In this document: in pieces, positions 7,508-16,228 of the stretch
How the letters are laid out: every line of letters starts with the position of its first letter
Position numbering within the stretch: the stretch's first letter is position 1
The notes under the pieces: model-generated
Databases searched by the model: none
What the model was told of the DNA's origin: nothing
The model's input: only the letters and a program-made list of their open reading frames with translations
Source of the DNA: CAWUIO01 sp963922455
Lineage (GTDB): Bacteria > Bacteroidota > Bacteroidia > Cytophagales > Microscillaceae
Length of the DNA: 22,189 nucleotides
Direction: 5' to 3'
Assembly (NCBI GenBank): GCA_963922455.1
Contig: CAWUIO010000109.1
Location: 1-22,189, forward strand
Program-made: the position numbers and the translations under genes

Positions 7508-8758
7508 ATGAAAAATTTTAGGTTTCTAGTCAAAGCTTTCTACCTAAGCTTTGCCCTTATCGTGCTAAGTTTATTGGACACAAAGGCCCACGAGCTTAAT
7601 CAAAGTTATGTATACTTACGGATTTACAAAACGGAGATTGTCGGCCGAATAGAATACCATTATAAAGACCTTAACAAAATCCTGGACCTAAACTTTTCTT
7701 TTCGTATGAATGAGGATGATCTTAAGCCTCATCGCCAAAAAATTCTTGATTTTGTTAAAGAGCATCTTCACTTCAAATCCGAGCTTGGCCCTCACGAAAT
7801 AGAACTGTCCGGGGTAGAGCTTAAGGACGTTGGAGGTTCTTTTGGGAATTATATTATTGTTAATTACAAATTATCCAACACCTCTAAAATTCCAGACAAT
7901 CTGGAAGTATCATATGATGGTGTTTTTGAAAAAATACCGACTCACCAAGGTTGGCTTATGGTAGAATATAACTGGAAGGCCGGGATTGTAGGAAACGAAG
8001 CCATACCCTCGGTTATATTTAGTAAAGGTGATACCCAAAAATCCTTCACCCTAAGCAAGTCTACGATCTTTAACGGATTCCTGGCCATGATCAAAATGGG
8101 AATCTGGCATATCTGGATTGGCTTGGATCACATCTTATTCTTGCTAGCCCTAATTCTGCCATCTGTTCTGATTCTCATGAGTACGGGCTATGAAGTCAAT
8201 GCCTCTACTCAATATCGCTTTAAGGCTGCTTTTACTAATTTTAAATGGGCCCCCGTCCTCAAATTTGGCCCGGCCCTTCGGTATATCATTGGGATTATCA
8301 CCTTTTTTACGATTGCCCACACCATCACATTGAGTTTGGCTGCCTTGGAAATCCTTACTTTACCTTCCCGACTGGTAGAGTCTGTCATTGCGATCTCCAT
8401 TGCCTTAGCGGCCCTGCACAACCTCAAACCCATTATACGGGGCCGGGATTGGATGATTGCTTTTGGTTTTGGGCTATTTCACGGCTTTGGTTTTGCGGGG
8501 GTACTTGCCGAGGGAGGCCTTGAAGGAGAATACATGGTCTTATCCTTATTAGGTTTCAATCTGGGGGTAGAGATAGGCCAGGTATTAATTATTTGCGCCA
8601 TGTTTCCAGTTTTGTACTTTCTACGAAATACCAAAGCCTATGCCTACATACTTAATATCGGTTCGGTTTTACTGATTCTAATGTCTTTACACTGGTTCAT
8701 CGAGCGAGCATTTGAATATAATATCCCCTACCGAAGCGTATTACCATTTCTCTCTTAA
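7508..8758 (+). CDS. HupE/UreJ-like membrane protein
   Basis: 416 residues from the ATG at 7508; a TTG 12 bases upstream is in frame, but ATG followed by KNFRFLVKAF gives a clean signal peptide. A signal sequence (1 to about 28) precedes a periplasmic region of about 160 residues that begins HELNQSYVYLRI. About six or seven membrane spans follow, with the family motifs WHIWIGLDHILF (200-211), AHTITL, HNLKP, FGLFHGFGFAGV and FNLGVEIGQ. Histidines and acidic residues within membrane spans are typical of this family, which is generally regarded as a metal (nickel/cobalt) permease or accessory, although few members have been tested. It is 12 bases ahead of the first NRPS gene on the same strand, so it is probably co-transcribed and may handle a metal or the product. 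Confidence 0.85.
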   Translation: MKNFRFLVKAFYLSFALIVLSLLDTKAHELNQSYVYLRIYKTEIVGRIEYHYKDLNKILDLNFSFRMNEDDLKPHRQKILDFVKEHLHFKSELGPHEIELSGVELKDVGGSFGNYIIVNYKLSNTSKIPDNLEVSYDGVFEKIPTHQGWLMVEYNWKAGIVGNEAIPSVIFSKGDTQKSFTLSKSTIFNGFLAMIKMGIWHIWIGLDHILFLLALILPSVLILMSTGYEVNASTQYRFKAAFTNFKWAPVLKFGPALRYIIGIITFFTIAHTITLSLAALEILTLPSRLVESVIAISIALAALHNLKPIIRGRDWMIAFGFGLFHGFGFAGVLAEGGLEGEYMVLSLLGFNLGVEIGQVLIICAMFPVLYFLRNTKAYAYILNIGSVLLILMSLHWFIERAFEYNIPYRSVLPFLS

Positions 8759-8770
8759 TAGAATAAAATC

Positions 8771-11695
8771 ATGGCTTCTTCTGATAAACCCGGGAATGAA
8801 AAAAACTCTTTATTGAGTAAATGGCTTAAGCGCAAGAAAGGAAAACAGGCTATAAATCGTGTACAAGCGGGCGAATTGGCACCCTTATCCTATCAGCAGC
8901 AGCGCTTATGGTTTCTTCAACAATTGCATCCAGAGAATCCCTTTTATCATTATGCCGAACTGTATCGATTTCAGGGGCCTTTAAGGCAAGAAGTTTTAGA
9001 AAAAAGCCTTTATGAAATTGTCCAGAGACATGATATACTTAAATCTTACATTCATTTGCAAGATGGGGTCGCTCGGCAAAAAAGGGAGACTAGGCTAGCT
9101 TGGCAACTGGATTATGAGAATTTAGAAAACGTTTCCCCATCCCAGGAAGAAATGCTTCATCAAAAGGCTTATAAGGAAGCTCGGAAGCCTTTTGACTTGG
9201 CCCGTCCCCCTCTTTTCCGAATGAAGCTTTTTCGTTGCGGCCCCAAGCTTCATTATTTTCTTTTTACAGCCCACCACATGATCACTGACAAGTGGTCTAT
9301 GCGCGTTTTTAGGAAGGAGCTAGCCGAGTTGTATGCGGCCTATCAGCAAGGAAATCCTTCTCCCTTACCTCCCATTAGCTATCAATACTTGGATTACGCC
9401 AAAGAACAAAGAGCAAAGGAAATTCCGGCCCAAAATGTAGCTTATTGGCAAAATCGTTTTTCTGGAGAATTACCCAAGCTTCCATTAGCCCAGGATAAAA
9501 TACGTCCGGCTCGGGCTACCTATGCTGGAGCCTACATCAAGCGCCCCCTCAAAAACGAGGTTTTGGCTTCTTTCCAAACCCTAGGAAAAGAAATCAATGG
9601 AACCATGTATGTCCTATTTCTGAGTGCCTATAAAGTTTTATTACATCGGTATACCGGACAAGAAGATATTTTGGTGGGCTCCCCATTTACCAATCGGGAC
9701 CAGGTAGAGTTGGAAAAACTAATTGGCTTTTTTAATGATACCTTGGTCTTGCGTTCGCAAATCCAGGCCTCGATGACTTTTACAGAAGTTGTAGAACAGG
9801 TTAAGAAAACCGTTCTCGAGGGTTTTGGCCATAAGGATATGCCCTTTGAAGCTTTACTCCAGTCCATCAAAGCTCCGAGGTCTATGGGTGAAAACCCTAT
9901 GTTTCAGGTCATGTTTTTATACCATCAGGTGCCCCCTACCCCACCCTTCGTAGACCATTTAGAGCTTGATTATGAACCTTTTGACTTGGGAGTTGCCAAG
10001 TTTGATTTTACATTATACTTGGAAGAAAAAGAAGATAGCTTACAAATTATTGTAGAGTACTCCAAAGACCTATTTGAGGCAGAAACCATAGAGCGTTTTC
10101 TTGATCATTATGAAGAGCTACTCCGTAGTATTATCGTTGATCCTAGGCAAACAATAGGAGAAATCAATATTCTTCCACCCTCCGAAAAAGAGCAACTTTT
10201 GGCAGTCGAAGATCCTTCGTATGCCCCTACCCTTTTGAAGCAGATAGTCCCCTACAAGATCGAGCAAAAAGCACAAGAGATGCCCCAGAATATAGCCTTG
10301 GTTTTCCAAAACCAAAAAATGAGCTATGCCCAACTTTTGCAATGGAGCCGTAGCTTGGCCGCAACCTTACAGGCACAAGGAGTCCAAAAAAATACCCTAG
10401 TAGGGCTTTATCTCGAGCGTTCCATAGAAATCGGCCCTGGAATCTTGGGTATTTTACTCTCTGGGGCAGCTTATTTACCGCTCGATCCAGATTATCCTGA
10501 GGAGCGAATACAGTACATGCTCGAGGATTCACACATAAAGTTTGTAGTGTGCCTGAGTGCATCCCTTCCCGTCTTTTCAGCCCTACCTGTAACGACAATT
10601 AGCCTGGATGCATTAGGGCCCGAAATGGAGATTAAATACCAAGCTCCCAGTCTTCAAGCCGAAGACCTAGCTTATCAGATTTATACCTCGGGAAGTACCG
10701 GTAAGCCAAAAGGCGTACCCATAAGTCACGGCAATTTGGCTCATTCAAATGGGGCCCGCTTTACATACTACCCGGAAAATCCTGAATGTTTTCTTTTAAT
10801 GTCATCTTTTGCCTTTGATAGCTCGGTGGCCGGTATTTTCTGGACTTTGAGTTCTGGAGGCAAGTTACTTATCTCCGAAAAACGTAGTGAACAAGATCCT
10901 ATTGGCTTGGGTAAGCTCATTCAAAAAGAGCAAGTAAGCCATACCTTAATGCTGCCTACCTTGTATAAATTACTGCTGAATTTGGGAGAACCAGCCCAGT
11001 TGTCCAGTTTGCGCACCGTCATAGTAGCAGGAGAAGCTTGTCCCTCCGATTTAGTCAAGGTGCATTTTGAAAAAGCTCCCCACATTCATCTCTATAATGA
11101 ATATGGACCTACCGAAGCCACCGTATGGTGTACTGTGCACCATATCGAGAAAAAGGATGCCCATCAAAAAGTCCCCATTGGCCAAGCTATCCCCCATACG
11201 CAAATTTATATCTTGGATACTAACCGGCAGTTGTGCCCCATTGGCCTACCTGGTGAACTGTATATTGGGGGGCCAGGCCTTAGTGCGGGGTATTGGCAAC
11301 GGGAAGATCTGAATAAGCAAAAATTTGTAGCTAACCCTTTTCTGCCGGGAGCCCAACTTTATAAAACGGGCGACCGAGCTCGTTGGAAGCCAGATGGTTA
11401 CATTGAGTTTTTAGGGCGAAATGATGAACAAGTAAAAATCCGGGGCAATCGGGTTGAGTTGGACGAAATTAAAGCCCTTCTCTTGCAAAGTGATTTGGTA
11501 GAAGATGCTTTGGTAGTGGTGAAGGCAAAATCGCCAACAAATATCTCCGAAAAACTCTTAGCTGCTGATAAGCAAGCACTGCAAGGAGCCCTGGAAAAGA
11601 TTCCCGAAGAGGATGCAATCAAACTTTTGGAATTTGTAGCGTCCAAAGAGGATCAAGAAGTGATAAGTTTACTAAATACCTTGAAACAACATTAG
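8771..11695 (+). CDS. NRPS protein: condensation domain plus N-terminal part of an adenylation domain
   Basis: 974 residues. The condensation domain spans about 35-470, with the active-site motif HHMITDK (168-174); the usual final Gly is Lys, but the second His and the Asp are kept. The adenylation core spans about 485-917: YTSGSTGKPKG (638-648), NEYGPTE (776-782), YKTGD (864-868), and A8 GRNDEQVKIRGNRVEL (882-897). The protein then leaves the fold and ends in about 55 residues of helical, charged sequence. Motifs A9 and A10, with the catalytic Lys, are absent; they open the protein at 14251. Pocket residues are D683, S684, A687, L726, I751, A753, E777, V785 and W786, partly like tyrosine codes such as DGTLTAEVAK. 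The condensation domain would accept the acyl group from the free-standing carrier. The TAG stop is followed 11 bases later by the glycosyltransferase ATG. Confidence 0.93.
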   Translation: MASSDKPGNEKNSLLSKWLKRKKGKQAINRVQAGELAPLSYQQQRLWFLQQLHPENPFYHYAELYRFQGPLRQEVLEKSLYEIVQRHDILKSYIHLQDGVARQKRETRLAWQLDYENLENVSPSQEEMLHQKAYKEARKPFDLARPPLFRMKLFRCGPKLHYFLFTAHHMITDKWSMRVFRKELAELYAAYQQGNPSPLPPISYQYLDYAKEQRAKEIPAQNVAYWQNRFSGELPKLPLAQDKIRPARATYAGAYIKRPLKNEVLASFQTLGKEINGTMYVLFLSAYKVLLHRYTGQEDILVGSPFTNRDQVELEKLIGFFNDTLVLRSQIQASMTFTEVVEQVKKTVLEGFGHKDMPFEALLQSIKAPRSMGENPMFQVMFLYHQVPPTPPFVDHLELDYEPFDLGVAKFDFTLYLEEKEDSLQIIVEYSKDLFEAETIERFLDHYEELLRSIIVDPRQTIGEINILPPSEKEQLLAVEDPSYAPTLLKQIVPYKIEQKAQEMPQNIALVFQNQKMSYAQLLQWSRSLAATLQAQGVQKNTLVGLYLERSIEIGPGILGILLSGAAYLPLDPDYPEERIQYMLEDSHIKFVVCLSASLPVFSALPVTTISLDALGPEMEIKYQAPSLQAEDLAYQIYTSGSTGKPKGVPISHGNLAHSNGARFTYYPENPECFLLMSSFAFDSSVAGIFWTLSSGGKLLISEKRSEQDPIGLGKLIQKEQVSHTLMLPTLYKLLLNLGEPAQLSSLRTVIVAGEACPSDLVKVHFEKAPHIHLYNEYGPTEATVWCTVHHIEKKDAHQKVPIGQAIPHTQIYILDTNRQLCPIGLPGELYIGGPGLSAGYWQREDLNKQKFVANPFLPGAQLYKTGDRARWKPDGYIEFLGRNDEQVKIRGNRVELDEIKALLLQSDLVEDALVVVKAKSPTNISEKLLAADKQALQGALEKIPEEDAIKLLEFVASKEDQEVISLLNTLKQH

Positions 11696-11706
11696 TACCC
11701 GATACT

Positions 11707-13092
11707 ATGGCCCGTATCTTTTGTATGACTACTGGACTTACCGGAATACTCTATGCCAGCCTTGAGCTATGTCGCCGCATGCAAGGCCAAGGGCACGAAG
11801 TAGTCTATGCTTGTCCTCAAGATGTAGAAAAGACGGTGCTAGAACAAGGGCTACAATTCATCAAGCTGCCTCCTGTGAATTTTAACCCGAGTGGATTGCC
11901 TTCTCCCATACCAGGGCTGCTTTCCCAACTGAAGCATACTATTCAAAGAAATTTACAAAGAAGTAAGTACCTCCAGCAAGGCATAGCCGCCTTGAGAATG
12001 CAAGAGTTTCAAGCAATTATAGAAGGTGAATCTCCAGATGTGATCTTGGCTGATGTAGAGTTGGCCGAGCATATCATACGTAGTTATACCTTAGATACTC
12101 CTTTAATCCTTTTAAGCCAGTGGTTTAAGGTATGGGAAAATAAAAACTTTGCTCCTTTAGACGCAGCTTTCCAACCTTTGCCGGGCACGCCGGGTCATCC
12201 CTCTAGAATCAAAAAACTCTGGAAAAAAAACAATCAAAGGAGGTGGCTCTCCCTTTTAAAACAGAGATTACTCCACGGGGGTACCGATCGTTATGGTGTA
12301 TTAAAAGCATATGCCCGACAAGTAGGCTTTGAGGATGGTTTACTGGATGCTTATGCTTTTCCGCCACCTTTTAGTTATCGGCACATCCCGGTAATGAGTA
12401 TGAATTTGATGGAATTAGATTTTCCAGATACTTATGGGTCTGAGTATTATTATATAGGCCCTATGGTATCGGATGAAAGATCTAACCCTAATCTTGAAAA
12501 ACCAGATGACGCATCACTGAGTAATTTCTTGGGGGAGGTAGAGGTTTCTCGTGCCCCATTGATTTATTGCAATGTGAGTAGCATGAATGTGGGAGATTTA
12601 CATTTTATAGACAAATTAATTAATGCCACAAAAGACCAAGTTCAATGGCGGGTATTAATTAGTTTGGGAGGCAAGGCAGTAAAGGAGTCTTGGCCTAATC
12701 TTCCAAAACATATCCTGCTAGTCACTTGGGCTCCACAGTTAAGCGTTTTAGGACTAGCGGCCTGTTCTATCAACCATGGAGGAATACACACCATCAATGA
12801 GTGTGTACACTTTCAGGTACCCATGTTGATATACTCAGGCAAAAAACATGATCAAAATGGCTGTGCGGCTCGGATAGAACATCACGGTTTGGGGATACGA
12901 GGGGATAAGGATCTCGATCAAGTTCAAGACATATTGCAAAAGATTAAAAGCCTATTAGAAGATAAGCAAATCGCCCAAAACCTTCAAGCTATGCATGCTA
13001 CTTATCTTCGATATAAAAAAGAACAAGCTTGGCAAGAGCTCATACATAAATATGCAAATGGCAAAAAATCTATGAGCAAATCAGGCAAGTAA
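11707..13092 (+). CDS. GT1-family (UGT/macrolide-type) glycosyltransferase
   Basis: 461 residues with a GT-B two-domain layout. The N-terminal acceptor domain starts ARIFCMTTGLTGILYASLEL. The C-terminal nucleotide-sugar domain carries VTWAPQLSVLG (339-349), NHGGIHTINE (356-365), VPMLIY and HDQNG (381-385), the order of the GT1 donor-binding signature. Such enzymes move a sugar from a nucleotide donor to a hydroxyl or other group on a small molecule. It lies between the genes for the two halves of the split adenylation domain, 11 bases after the first, which points to decoration of the peptide product or an intermediate. A role in self-protection by glycosylation, known for some GT1 macrolide enzymes, is also possible. 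Neither sugar nor acceptor can be predicted, and no sugar-nucleotide genes are in the window. Confidence 0.88.
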   Translation: MARIFCMTTGLTGILYASLELCRRMQGQGHEVVYACPQDVEKTVLEQGLQFIKLPPVNFNPSGLPSPIPGLLSQLKHTIQRNLQRSKYLQQGIAALRMQEFQAIIEGESPDVILADVELAEHIIRSYTLDTPLILLSQWFKVWENKNFAPLDAAFQPLPGTPGHPSRIKKLWKKNNQRRWLSLLKQRLLHGGTDRYGVLKAYARQVGFEDGLLDAYAFPPPFSYRHIPVMSMNLMELDFPDTYGSEYYYIGPMVSDERSNPNLEKPDDASLSNFLGEVEVSRAPLIYCNVSSMNVGDLHFIDKLINATKDQVQWRVLISLGGKAVKESWPNLPKHILLVTWAPQLSVLGLAACSINHGGIHTINECVHFQVPMLIYSGKKHDQNGCAARIEHHGLGIRGDKDLDQVQDILQKIKSLLEDKQIAQNLQAMHATYLRYKKEQAWQELIHKYANGKKSMSKSGK

Positions 13093-13099
13093 GTAAAGA

Positions 13100-13229
13100 T
13101 TGGCTTAGGGATAGCCGCCCGATAGGGCCGAGACCGCCGCTGGATGTGCGCGGGCCGGCTCGGCAGGCTAGCCCGACCCGCGCCACACGTTTTGCTTGTG
13201 GTGAGGGTTTTCAATCGCGGGGAAGCCCC
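13100..13229 (-). repeat. Dispersed GC-rich structured repeat, copy 3, inside the biosynthetic operon
   Basis: The minus-strand order is GGGGCTTCCCC (13219-13229), a variable segment with CCCGCG and CGCGGG arms and an inner CACCAC/GTGTGG pairing, GGGTCGGGCTAGCC, TGCCGAGCC, CCAGCGGCGGTCTCGG, and GGCTATCCCTAAGCCAA ending at 13100. GCCGAG can pair with CTCGGC. It is the best match to copy 1 at the left edge. It fills nearly all of the 202-base gap between the glycosyltransferase and sulfotransferase genes, antisense to the operon. Confidence 0.88.
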
Positions 13230-13294
13230 AAAACAATACTATTAAAAAGCGTAAGAGACACACTTAATAAGGAATTGGCTTAATTATTATCCGG

Positions 13295-14254
13295 ATGAAT
13301 CAGGATAGAGAACCCATATTTTATTTAATGATTGGGGCCCAAAAAGCGGGTACCACCTCCTTATATACCATTTTTAAGGAGTATGAAGGGATCAATCTGG
13401 CCAAACCTAAAGAATCTACTTTCTTTTACACCGAATCGCTTTACTCCCAGGGCAAATCTAAATATCTGGACAAATTCTTTGACCCTAAATTTCCCAAAGC
13501 ACCTCATCTAGACATTGATCCAAATCTCCTATATTTTCCGGGAGTGCCCCAAAGGATCAAAGAAATTTTAGGCCCAAAAGTTAAGTTTTTGCTTATTCTA
13601 CGTGATCCTTGTGAACGGGCATATTCACACTATTTGATGGAAGTCGCCCGAGAAAATGAGTCTCTTTCTTTTGAGGAGGCCGTACAAGCCGAAAGCCAAA
13701 GGTTAGACTCTGGGGAGATGGATGCCCATAATTATTATTCTTATATCCAGAGAGGGCTCTATTTTCAACAGCTACAAGCGTATTGGGAGCATTTTCCTCG
13801 AGAGAATTTTAAAATATATATTTTCGAGGATGATTTTCTCAAGAAAAAAAAGGAGACCCTGGCATCCATGTGTACCTTTTTGGGTGTACCCTTTCAAGAG
13901 GAAGTCATAACGGAAGTAAAAACGAATGCCCGGCTTAGAATCAAAAATGATAGGCTAGATCAGGCATATAAGTTTTTACAATTTAAAAATACTTGGCCTT
14001 GGATCATCAAGAGCTTGCCCGCCGTTTTACGACCTCCCGTACAAAAAGTGAAGGGCTACATGTACACCCACATGCTTCACTGGTACCTTAGGCTTAATAC
14101 AACTCAAGAGGGCCTGAAAGCTCTGGAACCTCACTTGCGCGAGCACTTGCTCCACACGTATTTTAGGGAAGATATTATAAAGCTAGAACATCTCCTGGGA
14201 AAAGATCTAAGTACTTGGAAACAAATTGACCTAGTAAAAACTAAGAAGATATGA
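13295..14254 (+). CDS. PAPS-dependent sulfotransferase
   Basis: 319 residues with both PAPS-binding elements: the 5'-phosphosulfate loop GAQKAGTTSL (14-23) and the 3'-phosphate motif RDPCERAYSHY (103-113). Between them KPKESTFFY (37-45) matches the conserved Lys/Glu segment of heparan-sulfate-type and bacterial small-molecule sulfotransferases, where the Glu acts as base. It would transfer sulfate from PAPS to a hydroxyl or amine. Its stop overlaps the start of the next NRPS gene as ATGA, so the two are translationally coupled and the acceptor is very likely the peptide or its sugar. Candidate acceptors are a phenol if the first residue is aromatic, the sugar added by the neighbouring glycosyltransferase, or a nitrogen as in monobactams. 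None of these can be chosen from sequence alone. Confidence 0.9.
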   Translation: MNQDREPIFYLMIGAQKAGTTSLYTIFKEYEGINLAKPKESTFFYTESLYSQGKSKYLDKFFDPKFPKAPHLDIDPNLLYFPGVPQRIKEILGPKVKFLLILRDPCERAYSHYLMEVARENESLSFEEAVQAESQRLDSGEMDAHNYYSYIQRGLYFQQLQAYWEHFPRENFKIYIFEDDFLKKKKETLASMCTFLGVPFQEEVITEVKTNARLRIKNDRLDQAYKFLQFKNTWPWIIKSLPAVLRPPVQKVKGYMYTHMLHWYLRLNTTQEGLKALEPHLREHLLHTYFREDIIKLEHLLGKDLSTWKQIDLVKTKKI

Positions 14255-16215
14255 GTATGTGGCAGGAACAAATCGCTCAACTTAGCCCCCCCCAAAAGGA
14301 ACTATTGGGCTGGCAAATTCTTGATTATCTGGGGCAGAAAGGGAGTAAGCTTTCAGATTCCCAACAAGAATTGGTGGCCTACCTCATTGCTGACGACTCG
14401 CTGGATGTCAGCGTTCTCAAATCAAAACTTAGGGCCCAGTTACCGGCGTATATGGTTCCCAACTCCTTTGTTCGCTTGGATGCCTTTCCTAAGCTTCCCA
14501 ATGGTAAAATAAATGCTCACGCCCTACCTGCGGTACAGAGCCAAGTTGATACCCGGGCAAGTCCAGAGAGCACCCCAGAAACGCTCCTGGAAAAAACCTT
14601 GTGGGAAATTTGGAAGGAAGTTCTTCAGTTGAATCAATTAGGCCTAGACGATAACTTTTTTGAAATTGGGGGAGACTCCATCCTAAGTATTCAAATCGTC
14701 GCTAAGGCCCGAAAAAGAGGCATTCGTATGGCGCCCAATTTGATGTTTGAGCATCAAAGCATCCGAGAATTGGCCTCGGTACTCTCAATAGAAACCCCTG
14801 CCCACAAGCCAGAAAGTCACGAAGAAGTCCAAGAGTCAGGAGAAATTGGCCTCCTTCCCATCCAAGCTTGGTTTTTGAAAAATTTCAAAAACGCCCCCCA
14901 ATACTGGAATCAAGTCCTCCATTTTGAGCGCACGCAGGAATTTTCGGAGGAGCACCTCGAGCAAAGCTTGCAGGTACTCCTCCGAAGGCACGGAGCCTTA
15001 AGGAGCCGATTTTATCAAGAAGAAAGTCAATGGAAGGTGCAGTTGGCAAGTCCGGAGGACAGTCTAGCCTTCACCCGTCTCGAAGCAGAGGACGATGGGC
15101 TAGCCATGGAGCAAATTGCCGCCCGGGCCCAGGCCGATTTTAACTTGCAAACAGGCCCTCTCTTTCGTTTAGTATATGTCACTCAAGCCAAGGAGTCGCG
15201 CTATCATGTACTATTTTTAGCCCACCACCTCGTAATGGATAGGGTATCCTGGGGGATTTTGGAAACGGATTTTCAGGAAATTTACTCTCAGCTATCCCAG
15301 GGGCAAGCCCTGCAGCTGCCTCCGAAGACCAGCCCGATTGGCCAGTGGGCCCAGTATTTGAAAGCCCAATTAGCTCCCCACATCCCCCAAGAAGAAATAG
15401 CCTATTGGCAAAAACAAATAAGCGAAATCCCAGCATTTCCCAAAGACCAGACGGCCTCCAAACCCTATCTGGAAAAAAACACGCAAGATATTTCTCTAAA
15501 GCTCTCTGCTTCAGATACGCATAAGCTTTTAAAAGAAGTGCCCCAACAATACGCCATCCGTGTTCAAGAGCTCCTACTATTCGCTTTGCTTAATGCTTTA
15601 GCGCAATGGCGTGAGTTCCGCGAGATCTGTGTCAATTGGGAAGGTCACGGCCGGGAAGTAGCCCATAGCAATTTGGACCTCAGTGAGACCATAGGCTGGT
15701 TTACCAATATGTATCCCCAGAAATTTATTTTGACTCCCCAGTCTTCCGACCCTTATTTTATCAAAAGCCTTAAAGAACAGAGTCACCAAGTGTGGCAACA
15801 AGGCATGGGATTTGGGGCCTTGGCTTTTCTTCGAGAAGATCAAGCCCACTTATCAGACTATCAGCCCCATTTGGTATTTAATTATTTAGGGCAAGAAACG
15901 AAGCAAGTAAATGAAGTACTGGGCCAAAAAAATATGATCCTGGAAGGAAGTCGACATCCTGACAGTGAGCGTTATCACGAACTAGAACTGAATGCTTTAG
16001 TCCAAGAAGGAGCTTTACATATTCGGCTTACATACAGTACCGAAGTGCTGCTCGAGGCATCTGTGCAAGCCTTGGCTAAGCTTTACCTCCAACTGATACC
16101 TGAATTAATCCAACATTGTCTGGACAGTCCCGATGAAGGATACACCCCTTCCGATTTTCCGGAAGCCAATCTCAATCAAGACGATTTGGACAATTTACTA
16201 GGACAAATAAACTGA
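14251..16215 (+). CDS. NRPS protein: adenylation C-terminal subdomain, carrier, epimerization domain
   Basis: 654 residues. After about 40 helical residues, the N-terminus holds the part missing from the protein at 8771: LVAYLIADDS (41-50), A9 LPAYMVP (64-70) and A10 LPNGKIN (82-88), with the catalytic Lys at 86. A carrier domain follows (FFEIGGDSI, phosphopantetheine Ser143). An epimerization domain runs from about 198 to 640: LLPIQAWFLKN, HHLVMDRVSW (325-334), EGHGRE (464-469), IGWFTNMYP (481-489), GMGFGALAF and FNYLGQ (543-548). The His and Glu of E catalysis are intact, so the residue on this carrier should be epimerised to D. The start overlaps the sulfotransferase stop. The next NRPS gene begins 13 bases downstream. 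Confidence 0.93.
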   Translation: MSMWQEQIAQLSPPQKELLGWQILDYLGQKGSKLSDSQQELVAYLIADDSLDVSVLKSKLRAQLPAYMVPNSFVRLDAFPKLPNGKINAHALPAVQSQVDTRASPESTPETLLEKTLWEIWKEVLQLNQLGLDDNFFEIGGDSILSIQIVAKARKRGIRMAPNLMFEHQSIRELASVLSIETPAHKPESHEEVQESGEIGLLPIQAWFLKNFKNAPQYWNQVLHFERTQEFSEEHLEQSLQVLLRRHGALRSRFYQEESQWKVQLASPEDSLAFTRLEAEDDGLAMEQIAARAQADFNLQTGPLFRLVYVTQAKESRYHVLFLAHHLVMDRVSWGILETDFQEIYSQLSQGQALQLPPKTSPIGQWAQYLKAQLAPHIPQEEIAYWQKQISEIPAFPKDQTASKPYLEKNTQDISLKLSASDTHKLLKEVPQQYAIRVQELLLFALLNALAQWREFREICVNWEGHGREVAHSNLDLSETIGWFTNMYPQKFILTPQSSDPYFIKSLKEQSHQVWQQGMGFGALAFLREDQAHLSDYQPHLVFNYLGQETKQVNEVLGQKNMILEGSRHPDSERYHELELNALVQEGALHIRLTYSTEVLLEASVQALAKLYLQLIPELIQHCLDSPDEGYTPSDFPEANLNQDDLDNLLGQIN

Positions 16216-16228
16216 AAATACACAAACC

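Noticed and set aside
10227..10598. 123-codon leftward reading frame
   Set aside because: It is antisense to the adenylation domain of the first NRPS protein, and its translated sequence shows no recognisable domain.
13002..13214. 70-codon leftward frame
   Set aside because: It runs through repeat copy 3 and the end of the glycosyltransferase gene; its composition comes from the repeat.
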